Shown here piece by piece: positions 16,029 through 24,844 of a stretch of DNA of 64,000 nt. Every line of letters begins with the position of its first letter. Position 1 is the first letter of the stretch. Position numbers and translations under genes: made by a program. The notes under the pieces were generated by a model that saw only the letters and a program-made list of their open reading frames with translations, was not told the origin of the DNA and did not search any database. The stretch is from Flavobacterium sp. UBA7680 (GTDB taxonomy: Bacteria > Bacteroidota > Bacteroidia > Flavobacteriales > Flavobacteriaceae). Location: contig NZ_DLHA01000019.1 in the NCBI RefSeq assembly GCF_002482975.1, positions 296,374 through 360,373 on the forward strand. Reading direction: 5' to 3'.

Positions 16029-16070
16029 ATAAAAAAAGGGCAGAAAACACCTGTTTCCTACCCTTTTCAT
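16029..16070 (-). terminator. Terminator of Crp/Fnr copy 3
   Basis: Imperfect stem-loop with arms AAAAGGGTAGGAAA and TTTTCTGCCCTTTT on the minus strand, followed by a T-run, just past the heptamer array. Confidence 0.7.
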
Positions 16071-16080
16071 ATTCAGTATT

Positions 16081-16115
16081 AACAATTAATAATTAACCAT
16101 TAACAATTATCAATT
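16081..16115. repeat. Degenerate heptamer array at a stop codon
   Basis: Five 7-bp units in phase: AACAATT, AATAATT, AACCATT, AACAATT, ATCAATT. It directly abuts the stop codon of the gene ending at 16115. Confidence 0.8.
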
Positions 16116-16693
16116 CATTTTTTCAAAGTCTGCTTTCGAATCCTGCTTAAAGTTTCAGGCGTAATTCCCAAATAAGAAGCTACCATATGCTGCGGAACTC
16201 TCAAGGCTATATGAGCCTGTTTTTCCATAAAGTTTTTATACTTTTCTTCGGCAGAATGGCTGATACTGCTGTTAATTCGGTTTTGACTTGCGACAAAACT
16301 TCTTTCAATAATCAAGTTTACCAAATCCTGAAATTGAGGAATACTTTTGGTAAGCATTGCAAAATTATCTTTGCTTATTAATAATACTTCGCTGTCTTCA
16401 ATGGCATCAATATTAAAACGTGAAGGCGTTCCGTTCAAAAGACTTTCTCTGTCTCCTATCCACCAATTTTCAATAGCAAAATTAATAATGTGTTCGTTTG
16501 ATTTGTCATTTACACTATACGTTCGCAAACAGCCTCTTGTGATAAAAGCATTAAAACGCCAGATATCGCCTTCCTGCAACAAATATTGATTTTTTCTAAG
16601 TTTACGTACAACAGTAACTTCCCGAATCATTTCTAATTCTTCATCACTTAATTGTATCTGATTCAGTAAATATTTGGCAAAAACTTCAAACAT
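16115..16693 (-). CDS. Crp/Fnr family transcription regulator (copy 3)
   Basis: A 192-residue paralogue. The barrel shows LLQEGDIWRFNAFITRGCLR, then INFAIENWWIGDRESLLNG; the C-terminal HTH recognition helix is ITPETLSRIRK (FNR-like E-T-L-S-R). No FNR-type cysteines. Likely promoter TATCTTTG on the minus strand (16738-16745). It sits between the DinB gene and the GapN-type dehydrogenase and could regulate either (inference). Confidence 0.9.
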   Translation of the reverse strand: MFEVFAKYLLNQIQLSDEELEMIREVTVVRKLRKNQYLLQEGDIWRFNAFITRGCLRTYSVNDKSNEHIINFAIENWWIGDRESLLNGTPSRFNIDAIEDSEVLLISKDNFAMLTKSIPQFQDLVNLIIERSFVASQNRINSSISHSAEEKYKNFMEKQAHIALRVPQHMVASYLGITPETLSRIRKQTLKK

Positions 16694-16765
16694 ATCTTGG
16701 GTATAAAAACTTTAAAAAGCTATTTCTTCTAGCCTAACAAAGATAATACAATTGCTCGCTTTCTA

Positions 16766-18400
16766 TTAAAATATATAATCTGTACTCAAGAAATTAGAAT
16801 CGTGATCTCTTACAATTGAGTTAAACAATTTCTTATTGGCATCTGTAGCTTTAGTGGCAACAAGCGAACGAATTGAAAAAGAACGTAATGCATCAGAAAT
16901 GGATAAAGTTCCCTCTGCGCTGTCTTTTCTTCCGGTAAACGGAAAAACGTCCGGCCCGCGCTGCGATTGGCAGTTGATATTTACACGGCTTACTAAATTC
17001 ACAAACGGATCAATTAAACTTGCCACTTCTCTCGGATCTTCGCTAAAAATACTCACCTGCATTCCGTGCGACGCGTTGATTTGGTAATTAATTGGTTCAT
17101 CGATAGAATCAAAAGGAACAATCGGAATAATTGGCCCAAATTGCTCTTCGTGATACAATTTCATTTTATCGTTTACCGGATAAACTACAGATGGAAATAC
17201 AAATGAATTATTGGTATATCCTCCGTTTTCATTTATAATTTTTGCTCCATTTGCCAACGCATCATCTAAACAATTTTTAAGATAAGCTGGTTTATCAACT
17301 TCCGGAAGCGGTGTAATTTTCACATCTTTATCCCACGGAAGTCCCGGTTTTAAGGCTGCGACAGCTTCGCTCAATTTTTGAACAAATTCATCGGCAACAT
17401 CTTTCTGCACAAAAATTAATTTTAATGCCGTACAGCGTTGTCCGTTAAAAGATAATGCGCCGAGTAAACATTCATTTACAGCAACATTTATATCGGCATG
17501 TTTCGTTACAATCGCAGCATTTTTAGCATCAAGACTTAAAATAGAGCGCAGTCTGTTGGCTTTTGGATGCAGTTTCTTTAATCCATTTGCAACATTACTT
17601 GAACCGATAAAAGCCAATACATTTACTTTTCCGCTTTCCATTAATGGAGAAATAATCTCTGCACCGCGTCCGTAAAGCGTATTTACCGTTCCCGGAGGAA
17701 ATGCTTCTTTAAAGGCATTCAATAAAGGATAATGTGCTAAAACGCCATGTTTAGGTAATTTAAACAAAATGGTATTTCCCATTATTAAGGCCGGAATCAG
17801 TGTGGTGAAAATTTCATTTAAAGGATAATTAAATGGTCCCATACTCAAAACAACACCCAAAGAAGATCTTCTGACTTGTGCCAAAACGCCTTCTGCTTCT
17901 TCAAATCGCGAAGATTGTCTGTCCAGATCTTTTAAGGCATCAATTGTAGCGTTGATATATTCTACCGTTCTGTCAAACTCTTTAGTTGAATCCGGAAGGC
18001 TTTTTCCAATTTCCCACATTAAAAGTTTGATAACCAATTCACGCTGCTGAATCATTAAGTACACAAATTTCTGCATGCATTTAATTCTGTCTTCAACGCT
18101 CATTGTTGGCCATACGCCTTGTCCGTCATCGTAGGCTGCAACGGCTGCGTCTAATGATTCTAATGCTTCTTTGGCAGAAGTATGCGGAATTGTTCCAACG
18201 AGTTTGCGTTTAAGTCCGTCTGTTCCATTCACAAAAACGGGAGAAAAAACTTTGGTAACGTCTCCGTTCCATGGAACTAATTTACCGTTTAAGAGATATT
18301 CTCTTTGATGAATTTCTGAAATCTGATATTCTTGGGGGATTAGATTTTCTTCTGTAAAAAGGCCGTCAATAGCCGTTAAGGATGCTTTTAAATTTTCCAT
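16766..18400 (-). CDS. NADP-dependent aldehyde dehydrogenase, GapN-like
   Basis: A 544-residue ALDH-superfamily enzyme resembling non-phosphorylating glyceraldehyde-3-phosphate dehydrogenase. Seen: GPFNYPLNE (oxyanion Asn), KLPKH, FIGSS, catalytic Cys in FNGQRCTA (C323), HEEQFGPI, and GRKDSAEGTLS near the end. The usual ELGGK catalytic-Glu motif is replaced by SLDAK (289-293). I recall LEAK at this place in related Bacteroidota and algal enzymes, so the shift may be a subfamily trait. I start at the ATG at 18400; an in-frame TTG lies 6 nt upstream. Expected reaction: oxidation of glyceraldehyde-3-phosphate to 3-phosphoglycerate with NADP. A perfect palindrome lies about 60 nt upstream. Confidence 0.85.
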   Translation of the reverse strand: MENLKASLTAIDGLFTEENLIPQEYQISEIHQREYLLNGKLVPWNGDVTKVFSPVFVNGTDGLKRKLVGTIPHTSAKEALESLDAAVAAYDDGQGVWPTMSVEDRIKCMQKFVYLMIQQRELVIKLLMWEIGKSLPDSTKEFDRTVEYINATIDALKDLDRQSSRFEEAEGVLAQVRRSSLGVVLSMGPFNYPLNEIFTTLIPALIMGNTILFKLPKHGVLAHYPLLNAFKEAFPPGTVNTLYGRGAEIISPLMESGKVNVLAFIGSSNVANGLKKLHPKANRLRSILSLDAKNAAIVTKHADINVAVNECLLGALSFNGQRCTALKLIFVQKDVADEFVQKLSEAVAALKPGLPWDKDVKITPLPEVDKPAYLKNCLDDALANGAKIINENGGYTNNSFVFPSVVYPVNDKMKLYHEEQFGPIIPIVPFDSIDEPINYQINASHGMQVSIFSEDPREVASLIDPFVNLVSRVNINCQSQRGPDVFPFTGRKDSAEGTLSISDALRSFSIRSLVATKATDANKKLFNSIVRDHDSNFLSTDYIF

Positions 18401-18460
18401 ATACAAATGTTTAATTGGGAATTAATTTTAATAAAATTCGTTTTTGGTTTTTTAATTTAT

Positions 18461-18480
18461 TTCCTTAACAAATTAAGGAA
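18461..18480. promoter_or_regulatory. Perfect palindrome TTCCTTAA-N4-TTAAGGAA
   Basis: Eight-bp arms around CAAA, centred 70 nt upstream of the GapN-like ATG. Candidate operator for one of the neighbouring Crp/Fnr-type or other regulators; the protein that binds it is unknown. Confidence 0.45.
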
Positions 18481-18679
18481 TGTTAAGCAGAACTATGTTA
18501 AAATTCTGTTATCAGTTTCAATTCATAAGCAATCAATATACCTTTTTTGTAAAACCAAAGAATACAACATATTACAGCAATAGAAAAAATCTTATTTATT
18601 TTATTTCGCTAATTTGATATTGAAAATTATTGATATTTAAAAAATAGAACAACGATTAGCCTTCAGTAAAAAATTGAAT

Positions 18680-18710
18680 TTGTGTATATTCTAATTTCGC
18701 TCTAAATTTG
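18680..18710 (+). promoter_or_regulatory. Promoter TTG-N20-TAAATTTG
   Basis: TTG (18680-18682) and TAAATTTG (18703-18710) with a 20-nt spacer match the Flavobacterium consensus. A second TAAATTTG follows at 18718-18725. The position argues for translation starting at the ATG at 18756. Confidence 0.65.
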
Positions 18711-18755
18711 CCCATTCTAAATTTGGTACAAAGATTTAGTTTTAAACAAACGAAT

Positions 18756-20186
18756 ATGTGGACTACTTGCCCGGAATGTCAGGGACGCGGTAAAAAAAGT
18801 CGAAGGCTTAGCAAAAAAGTACGGCTTAATTACCAAATGGCATTCGAAGAATTTGAAAAAACACAAGGCAATGGAACTCCTCCTGTTCGTCCTAAGGCTA
18901 ACTTATACAAATGTTTGAACTGCAACGGATCTGGATTAATTGAATCTGCCAGTTTTCCCGAACCAGATACAGAAAATTACCCTCACGTTGCTATTATTGG
19001 TGCCGGAATTGGCGGAACTGCACTTGCTGTTGCCTGTTTGCACCGAGGAATTCCTTTTACTATTTATGAGCGCGATGACAACTTCTCTGCCCGATCTCAG
19101 GGTTACGGACTTACTTTGCAGCAAGCCAGTAAAGCGATCGAAGGTTTAGGTATTTTTTCCTTAAAAGACGGCGTAGTTTCTACACGACATTTAGTGCATA
19201 CTCCCGAAGGAAAAGTGGTTGGCGAATGGGGAATTAGAAAATGGCTGCAGACTGATGCTAAAGTAGCTGTAAAACGTTCTAATGTGCATATCGCAAGGCA
19301 ATCGCTTCGTTTAGAATTACTAGAACAACTTGGCGGACATGATGTTATAAAATGGGGACATCAATTAGTTGATTTTAAAGAATGTGAAGATGAAAGTCTC
19401 GACATAAACTTTCTGGTAAATGGTGAAATAAAAAGCACCAAAGCTGATCTTATTGTGGGTGCCGATGGTATTCGCAGTTCGGTTCGAAAGCTTTTAATTG
19501 GGGACGATATTACACCTTTACGTTATTTGGACTGTATTGTAATATTAGGCATTTGTCCGTTAAGTGCACTTGAAGGTGTTGATAGTTCTTTACTGGATTC
19601 GGCAACGGTATTTCAAACTGCAAATGGCAATGAGCGAATCTATATCATGCCTTACACTTCAGATTCTGTGATGTGGCAATTGAGTTTTCCAATGTCTGAA
19701 GATGAAGCAAAATCTTTAAGTGTTTTAGGGCCTTCAGCTTTAAAAGAAGAAGCCTTTCGCAGAACACAATGGCACGATCCAATTCCGCAGATTTTAGAGG
19801 CAACTTTAGCCGCTCAGATTTCGGGATATCCTGTTTATGATCGTCAATTACTCGATTCTGATTTATTAGATAAAAGTGGTTCATCAACCTTAATTGGAGA
19901 TGCAGCGCACCCAATGAGTCCGTTTAAAGGTCAAGGTGCCAATCAAGCTTTACTGGATGCATTATCGCTAGCAAGAGCAATCGCAAAAGGATGCAAGCCT
20001 TTATCGCAATGGAGAGAATCCGGAATCAGGAAAAGTGTATTAACAGAGTTTGAAGCAGAAATGCTGGAACGCAGCGCAAACAAAGTAAGAGATTCTGCAG
20101 ATGCTGCCCAATTTTTACATTCGGATATTGTCCTTCATGAAGGTGATGAACCGAGAGGGCGATGTTTGAAGAAAAAAGAAGCCTAG
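18756..20186 (+). CDS. FAD-dependent monooxygenase with N-terminal DnaJ-type zinc finger
   Basis: A 476-residue protein. The N-terminus has two CxxCxGxG units, CPECQGRG (5-12) and CLNCNGSG (53-60), as in the zinc-finger domain of DnaJ, separated by a basic helix. A PHBH-fold flavoprotein monooxygenase follows: GAGIGG dinucleotide-binding motif (about 82-87), ADLIVGADGIRSSVRK (DG motif), and LIGDAAHPMSPFKGQGAN (GD motif binding FAD). Expected to hydroxylate a small organic compound using NAD(P)H and oxygen. I chose the ATG at 18756 because a longer frame begins with TTG inside the promoter. The zinc-finger fusion is the unusual point. Confidence 0.85.
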   Translation: MWTTCPECQGRGKKSRRLSKKVRLNYQMAFEEFEKTQGNGTPPVRPKANLYKCLNCNGSGLIESASFPEPDTENYPHVAIIGAGIGGTALAVACLHRGIPFTIYERDDNFSARSQGYGLTLQQASKAIEGLGIFSLKDGVVSTRHLVHTPEGKVVGEWGIRKWLQTDAKVAVKRSNVHIARQSLRLELLEQLGGHDVIKWGHQLVDFKECEDESLDINFLVNGEIKSTKADLIVGADGIRSSVRKLLIGDDITPLRYLDCIVILGICPLSALEGVDSSLLDSATVFQTANGNERIYIMPYTSDSVMWQLSFPMSEDEAKSLSVLGPSALKEEAFRRTQWHDPIPQILEATLAAQISGYPVYDRQLLDSDLLDKSGSSTLIGDAAHPMSPFKGQGANQALLDALSLARAIAKGCKPLSQWRESGIRKSVLTEFEAEMLERSANKVRDSADAAQFLHSDIVLHEGDEPRGRCLKKKEA

Positions 20187-20232
20187 CAAATTATAACTTA
20201 TTGCCTCATAATTAATTCCTACATTTTTTTGT

Positions 20233-20240
20233 TATATTTG
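20233..20240 (+). promoter_or_regulatory. Candidate -7 element TATATTTG
   Basis: Exact TAnnTTTG match 56 nt before the ATG at 20297; no -33 TTG at the proper distance. Confidence 0.35.
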
Positions 20241-20296
20241 AGAGTCTTTTTCTGTTAATTCAGTCGTTTCATTATTTCTAAAAAACAACTAATCGT

Positions 20297-21076
20297 ATGG
20301 ATACAGGTATTCTCTATCAAACTGAAGCGTGGGTAATTGCGCTATTGCTTTTTGTATTAATGCTTATTTCAAGTTTTATTGGAAAAGTAGCCGGAAATCA
20401 TATTCGGAAGAAAAATCCTGAAGAAGAAAAAACGACAGAAACATCTTCACTTATTGCCTTGCTTTTTTTCTTACTGGCTTTTACCTTTAGCATGAGCAGT
20501 GACCGTTATGATTCCCGAAGAAAAATTGTGGTTGAGGAATCCAATATTATTGGTACTGCAATATTGAGAAGTGATTTATATCCTGATTCAACGCGTGCAT
20601 TGTTTCGAAAAGATTTTAAGGATTATGTAGAAACAAGAATTTCATATTACGAAGTGGGTCCCAATGTAAAAGGAATTTTAAAGGCAGATAGTTTATCTCA
20701 GGTTATTTCTTCGAAGTTATGGAAACGTGCAACCAAACTTTCTAAAGATCCGGCTAATCTCGCCGCAACACAGCAAATGATTCCTGCACTTAACGACTTG
20801 ATTGATGTGACTACTTCCCGCCTGTCTGGAGAAAAAGCAAAAGTTCCCGAAAGCATTTTAGTGATGTTGTTTTTTCTGTCTATGATAATTGCGTTTTATT
20901 CTGGATATTCTGAAGGGCTTAAAGGCAAAATTGACTGGTTAGTTCAAATTGGTTTTTGTCTTTTAGTATCGTTGGTTATTTTATTTACACTCGATTTAGA
21001 CAGACCCCGCAGAGGTTTTGTAAATCTTGATGTGCCCAATCAAACGATAATCGGTTTAAGGAATAATTTTAAGTAG
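20297..21076 (+). CDS. DUF4239/bestrophin-like membrane protein
   Basis: A 259-residue inner-membrane protein with four predicted transmembrane segments (about 12-32, 50-66, 188-206, 214-234). A soluble helical part between the pairs contains YDSRRKIVVEESNIIGTAILR, the pattern that marks the DUF4239 family as I recall it. The function of the family is unknown. It stands alone between the monooxygenase and the acyltransferase. Confidence 0.75.
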   Translation: MDTGILYQTEAWVIALLLFVLMLISSFIGKVAGNHIRKKNPEEEKTTETSSLIALLFFLLAFTFSMSSDRYDSRRKIVVEESNIIGTAILRSDLYPDSTRALFRKDFKDYVETRISYYEVGPNVKGILKADSLSQVISSKLWKRATKLSKDPANLAATQQMIPALNDLIDVTTSRLSGEKAKVPESILVMLFFLSMIIAFYSGYSEGLKGKIDWLVQIGFCLLVSLVILFTLDLDRPRRGFVNLDVPNQTIIGLRNNFK

Positions 21077-21207
21077 TTTTTTCTAACAATTATCATCATT
21101 TTTTTGTCTTTTTCTGGCTATTTGGCAAGCTAATTTTATATATCTTGCCATGACAAATTATGTGCTTATCGACGCCTTTAGTTTAATATGACCGGATATA
21201 CATTAAA

Positions 21208-22302
21208 ATGAATACGAATACAATTACCGCATCAAACCTGCAAACGAAACAACATTTTGAAATTCTCGACGGACTAAGAGGCATCGCTGCCATTGCGGTT
21301 GTGATTTTTCATTTTATGGAATGGGTTTTTACAGATCCTACTCAAAATTTTATCGGACATGGATTTTTAGCGGTCGATTTTTTCTTCTGTCTTTCCGGAT
21401 TTGTAATTGGATATGCTTATGACGATCGCATAGCAAAAATGGGACTTCGTAAGTTTTTCATTTCGAGAATTATCAGACTTCATCCGCTTGTTATTATAGG
21501 TTCTGTATTAGGTTTATTGGCCTTTTTGTTTGATCCTTTTGGCGGTCATCCAGAATTGTACAGTACAGGTAAAATTGTTCTAACTTTTATCTGTTCTTTA
21601 TTTCTTATTCCGCTGCCTGTAATTGCTGATCGCGGTTTTAATTTGTTCAGTTTTAATGCTCCGGCCTGGTCTCTTTTTTGGGAATATATTGCGAATATTA
21701 TTTATGCTTTTGTACTGTGTCGCATTAATCGATTTTACCTTCAAATTCTAACGATTCTTTCTGCTACAGCAATCTGTTATGTGGCTTATAATTCAGATAA
21801 TTTATTGGGAGGCTGGAGCGGTCCAACATTTTGGGACGGCTGCGCCAGAATCTCATATTCTTTTTTAGCGGGTTTACTTATTTATCGCTGTAACTGGGTT
21901 ATTAAAAACAAACTCGGGTTTATCAGCCTGACTGTATTTTTGCTTATGGCTTTTTTAATGCCGTCTTCAGAATGGAACTGGCTGTCTGAACCTTTGGTAG
22001 TGTTATTTTATTTCCCTTTGTTAATTGCTTTGGGTGCCGGCGCAGAGTTGACACCAAACCTTAAAAAAATCTGTGTATTTTCAGGAAAGATTTCTTATCC
22101 GTTGTACATGACGCATTATGCAGCTTTGTGGATGTTTGGTAATTATTATACTTCTTATAAACCAGATACTTTACATCTGACTATTATTACTATTTCAGGA
22201 ACGATTTTGCTGGTTGCATTTGCGTATTTGGTAATGGTATTTTATGATATTCCGCTTCGAAAATATTTGAGTGAGAAATGGAATGGAAAAGCTGTTAAAT
22301 AA
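21208..22302 (+). CDS. Acyltransferase family 3 (OafA/YrhL-type) membrane protein
   Basis: A 364-residue integral membrane acyltransferase. It opens with FEILDGLRGIAAIAVVIFHF, where the R and the final H are the family's hallmark residues. DFFFCLSGFVIGYAY and FFISRIIRLHPL follow, then about ten hydrophobic segments. Such enzymes move acetyl or other acyl groups onto extracytoplasmic sugars (O-antigen, peptidoglycan, exopolysaccharide). The acceptor is unknown; no polysaccharide cluster is next to it. Confidence 0.9.
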   Translation: MNTNTITASNLQTKQHFEILDGLRGIAAIAVVIFHFMEWVFTDPTQNFIGHGFLAVDFFFCLSGFVIGYAYDDRIAKMGLRKFFISRIIRLHPLVIIGSVLGLLAFLFDPFGGHPELYSTGKIVLTFICSLFLIPLPVIADRGFNLFSFNAPAWSLFWEYIANIIYAFVLCRINRFYLQILTILSATAICYVAYNSDNLLGGWSGPTFWDGCARISYSFLAGLLIYRCNWVIKNKLGFISLTVFLLMAFLMPSSEWNWLSEPLVVLFYFPLLIALGAGAELTPNLKKICVFSGKISYPLYMTHYAALWMFGNYYTSYKPDTLHLTIITISGTILLVAFAYLVMVFYDIPLRKYLSEKWNGKAVK

Positions 22303-22341
22303 GTTATTTTAAATATTATAACTCAATTCAAACACTCAAAT

Positions 22342-22992
22342 ATGTATAAAAATACCCTGTTTTGTTTCTTATCCATTCTACTGTTTTATGCCTGCAATAA
22401 AGTTGAAAAAAAGCCAATCAAAAAAACTGCAATTGTAAGTGATACTTTATCCAAAAAAGATACTTTAACCGTTGCACACCCGCCGGCAGAAGTATATTTT
22501 GATTATAGTAATACGGTAATCAAAGAAGAATTTAAAGATTCTTTGTCTGCAAAATTTTCAGATTTGTCAACTGAGGATAAATTTATTATTACTGTTCCAA
22601 AAGGAAATATTAATGAAACAACATCCGTATTTCAAATTTTTAACAGCATTGGTGAATTGATATATGAAAAATCTTTTAAAACAAGATACATAGCAAATGG
22701 TTATCATTTGATATATATTAAAAATGATGAAGAAATGGAAAAGTACATTTTAACTACAGCTAAAGAAATGGTTGATCCAAATTCTCTTACCGATATATCT
22801 GATAAAAATGAAATGGGAAAAGATGATATTTTTGGTCAGCCAAAAGATGAGTTTATGAACTACGATGTCTTTATAGAATGCCAAAATGATAAAAGACCTT
22901 TGTTCCCGATTTCACTTGCAGAAGAAGATATGACTTATATTGGATATTCTAAAAAACTGAAAAAAGCAGTTGATATTATAGGCTGCTGTTAA
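22342..22992 (+). CDS. Lipoprotein of unknown function
   Basis: A 216-residue protein with a lipobox signal (LLFYAC, Cys at about 18), then a Lys/Thr-rich linker and a beta-rich mature part. It ends in IGCC. I recognise no family. It is followed 42 nt later by another lipoprotein gene in the same direction, so the two may form a unit. Confidence 0.65.
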   Translation: MYKNTLFCFLSILLFYACNKVEKKPIKKTAIVSDTLSKKDTLTVAHPPAEVYFDYSNTVIKEEFKDSLSAKFSDLSTEDKFIITVPKGNINETTSVFQIFNSIGELIYEKSFKTRYIANGYHLIYIKNDEEMEKYILTTAKEMVDPNSLTDISDKNEMGKDDIFGQPKDEFMNYDVFIECQNDKRPLFPISLAEEDMTYIGYSKKLKKAVDIIGCC

Positions 22993-23034
22993 TCATCTTT
23001 ATAAAACATTTCAAGATCTATTTAAAAATATCCA

Positions 23035-23871
23035 ATGCAAAAAATAACTTTTATACTTTTTATAATTTCATTTTCCATGTTCCTTTCTTGTCAGGAAAAA
23101 AAGAAAGAACACAAGAATATACCATTAAAAGAAATAGCAGAAGACAACTCAAAATTAGAATTAGAAATAAAAGAGGATAGTATTTATCCTGTTTATGATC
23201 TGGCAGATAACACTACAGCTATTGTTATCACCATGTTTGAATCTGATACAATATCCAAATACGAAGAAATCTACAGAAGAATAAATGAAACAGATTCTTT
23301 AGAGTCTGGTTTTTATGATCCTAAATCTGTAAAAAATATAAAACTTGAATTTTATGATACTTTAGGAATTGTAAAGCTTATTAAAAGTAAAAACTTAGAA
23401 AAGGAGATTAAAAAAATCATCCAACCTAAATATTATGTTTACGGAACTAAAGGATTTGCAGAAATGAAGGTTGATGAAGTAATCTGCAGAATTGATGATT
23501 GCAGAGAAAATTTCATTGGCTTGACCATCAAGAATTTTGATACCGCAAGAAATGGCAAACCAATTTTATGTTCTAAAAAGCCATTAAATCTAAATTACGG
23601 AACGGGCTATTTTCCCATTCAAAGAAAAATTCAAAAAATGGACGACAGCATCGTTTATAGATATAGTGATGAAGACAAGACCAAAGTAAAAGTGTTTGCT
23701 AATATTGGTCCTGCCTATTTTGTATATAATGATGATTTTTTGTGGGGAAAAACTACAGCTAAATCGAAAACCAAATTTCCTGAAAGAAGAATTCTTATTC
23801 AGCAAAAAAACGATAAATTTAAAACGATATATGTTGAAGGATTAGACTTGCATGGTTATCGCTGCGACTAA
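23035..23871 (+). CDS. Lipoprotein of unknown function
   Basis: A 278-residue protein with a lipobox (MFLSC) and a charged Lys/Glu linker. The mature domain has no repeats or known motifs that I can see; there are two closely spaced cysteines (CRIDDC, about 149-154). It converges with the lipoprotein gene at 23880-24395, whose stop is 8 nt away. Confidence 0.65.
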   Translation: MQKITFILFIISFSMFLSCQEKKKEHKNIPLKEIAEDNSKLELEIKEDSIYPVYDLADNTTAIVITMFESDTISKYEEIYRRINETDSLESGFYDPKSVKNIKLEFYDTLGIVKLIKSKNLEKEIKKIIQPKYYVYGTKGFAEMKVDEVICRIDDCRENFIGLTIKNFDTARNGKPILCSKKPLNLNYGTGYFPIQRKIQKMDDSIVYRYSDEDKTKVKVFANIGPAYFVYNDDFLWGKTTAKSKTKFPERRILIQQKNDKFKTIYVEGLDLHGYRCD

Positions 23872-23879
23872 ATCTAAAG

Positions 23880-24395
23880 TTACGGCAGCGATACATATTG
23901 TTTATATTCTATTTTATTATCGCTGTTTTTATAAAAAACATACGTGTCTTCACCGCCTTGATAAAACAGATTTATTTTTAATGTATCCTGCTCAACCCAT
24001 GTGTAGGTAACGTCTGCATCTGGAGCTTTCCATTCCTTATTTTTCTGCGGTAATTTTTTCAATAAATTCTTTTGCTCGTAATCTGGTGACTCTTTGTAAA
24101 ATATTTCATAAGCGCCGTCAAATGTAGTTTCATTGCATACACAGGTTTTATTTAAAGGATCGTCATATCTCGACATACCGTTGTCGTTTTGTTTGCATTT
24201 AAAAAGAAGTTCAGTAAGTTTTTCAGTCTCCTCAACCTCAATAATACTGCCAGTATCTTTCTCCTTTATTAAAAGATTTTCTGAATTCACCTTATTATCA
24301 ATTTTTACATCTAAAGATTTATTCTCCTCATTTTGATGCTTGCAGCTTGTTAATGTTAGTACAGTTATTAGCAGAAATAGTGTTTTTTTAATCAT
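23880..24395 (-). CDS. Lipoprotein of unknown function
   Basis: A 171-residue protein with a lipobox (LTLTSC, Cys18), an acidic linker and a small domain with a CVC pair. Its ATG overlaps the restored stop codon of the upstream frameshifted gene by 8 nt, which suggests translational coupling in a three-gene operon running from 25477 to 23880. Function unknown. Confidence 0.65.
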   Translation of the reverse strand: MIKKTLFLLITVLTLTSCKHQNEENKSLDVKIDNKVNSENLLIKEKDTGSIIEVEETEKLTELLFKCKQNDNGMSRYDDPLNKTCVCNETTFDGAYEIFYKESPDYEQKNLLKKLPQKNKEWKAPDADVTYTWVEQDTLKINLFYQGGEDTYVFYKNSDNKIEYKQYVSLP

Positions 24396-24833
24396 TTTTG
24401 TTTTCAGTTTTATCTTCTAAAGTTACTTTTCCAAAATTTATTTTTTCCATCTCATACATAAAAGGCAGATGAGAAGAAGCTATCCATTCTCCGTTTCGAA
24501 AAATAAAAGATAAATGTCTTCTAATAGAACCTTCAGGGGTAAAATTTGAAGGTTATCTTTTTCATTAGGCTCGTAATCGAAATCAAAACAATTTTTACTG
24601 TTAAGATCAACAAGCATTCTTTCGTTTGTCAAATCTTCTGTTAAGGCTTTCTCTGGCATATATCCCATTCCATCCATTGTAGTTTTACTGTAGCCCACGC
24701 ATTTTTCTAACGTCCAGGTAAAATCGACACGTCTTTTTTGCCTGTTTTTTCGGGAATTCTTATGGTGAATAATAGTATCCATTCCATTGGGAACGCAGGT
24801 GCAAAGTTTAATTTCTTTTCCGTTTTGACACAT
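24388..24833 (-). pseudogene. Frameshifted small gene of unknown function
   Basis: As written, translation gives 117 residues ending at 24480. A different frame continues smoothly after the T-run at about 24541-24544. It reads TPEGSIRRHLSFIFRNGEW and IASSHLPFMYEMEKI before reaching a stop at 24388-24390 that overlaps the next gene's ATG. Adding one T to the run makes a clean 148-residue protein. So this is either a true frameshift, a slippage site, or a sequencing error. The N-terminal part has a CxCxxNG motif (CTCVPNG) and no signal peptide. No family recognised. Confidence 0.75.
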
Positions 24834-24844
24834 AGATTTTGATA

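Larger units (their letters stand above)
18407..18755. other. Divergent promoter region with two palindromic or tandem signals
   Basis: Between the GapN gene and the FAD monooxygenase gene. It contains the palindrome at 18461-18480, a good promoter at 18680-18710 and a second TAAATTTG at 18718-18725. The 5' part of a longer frame from a TTG at 18708 is not counted as coding, because the promoter overlaps it. Confidence 0.5.

Noticed and set aside
18708..18755. TTG-started N-terminal extension of the FAD monooxygenase
   Set aside because: The start lies inside the TAAATTTG promoter element; the ATG at 18756 directly precedes the zinc-finger motif.
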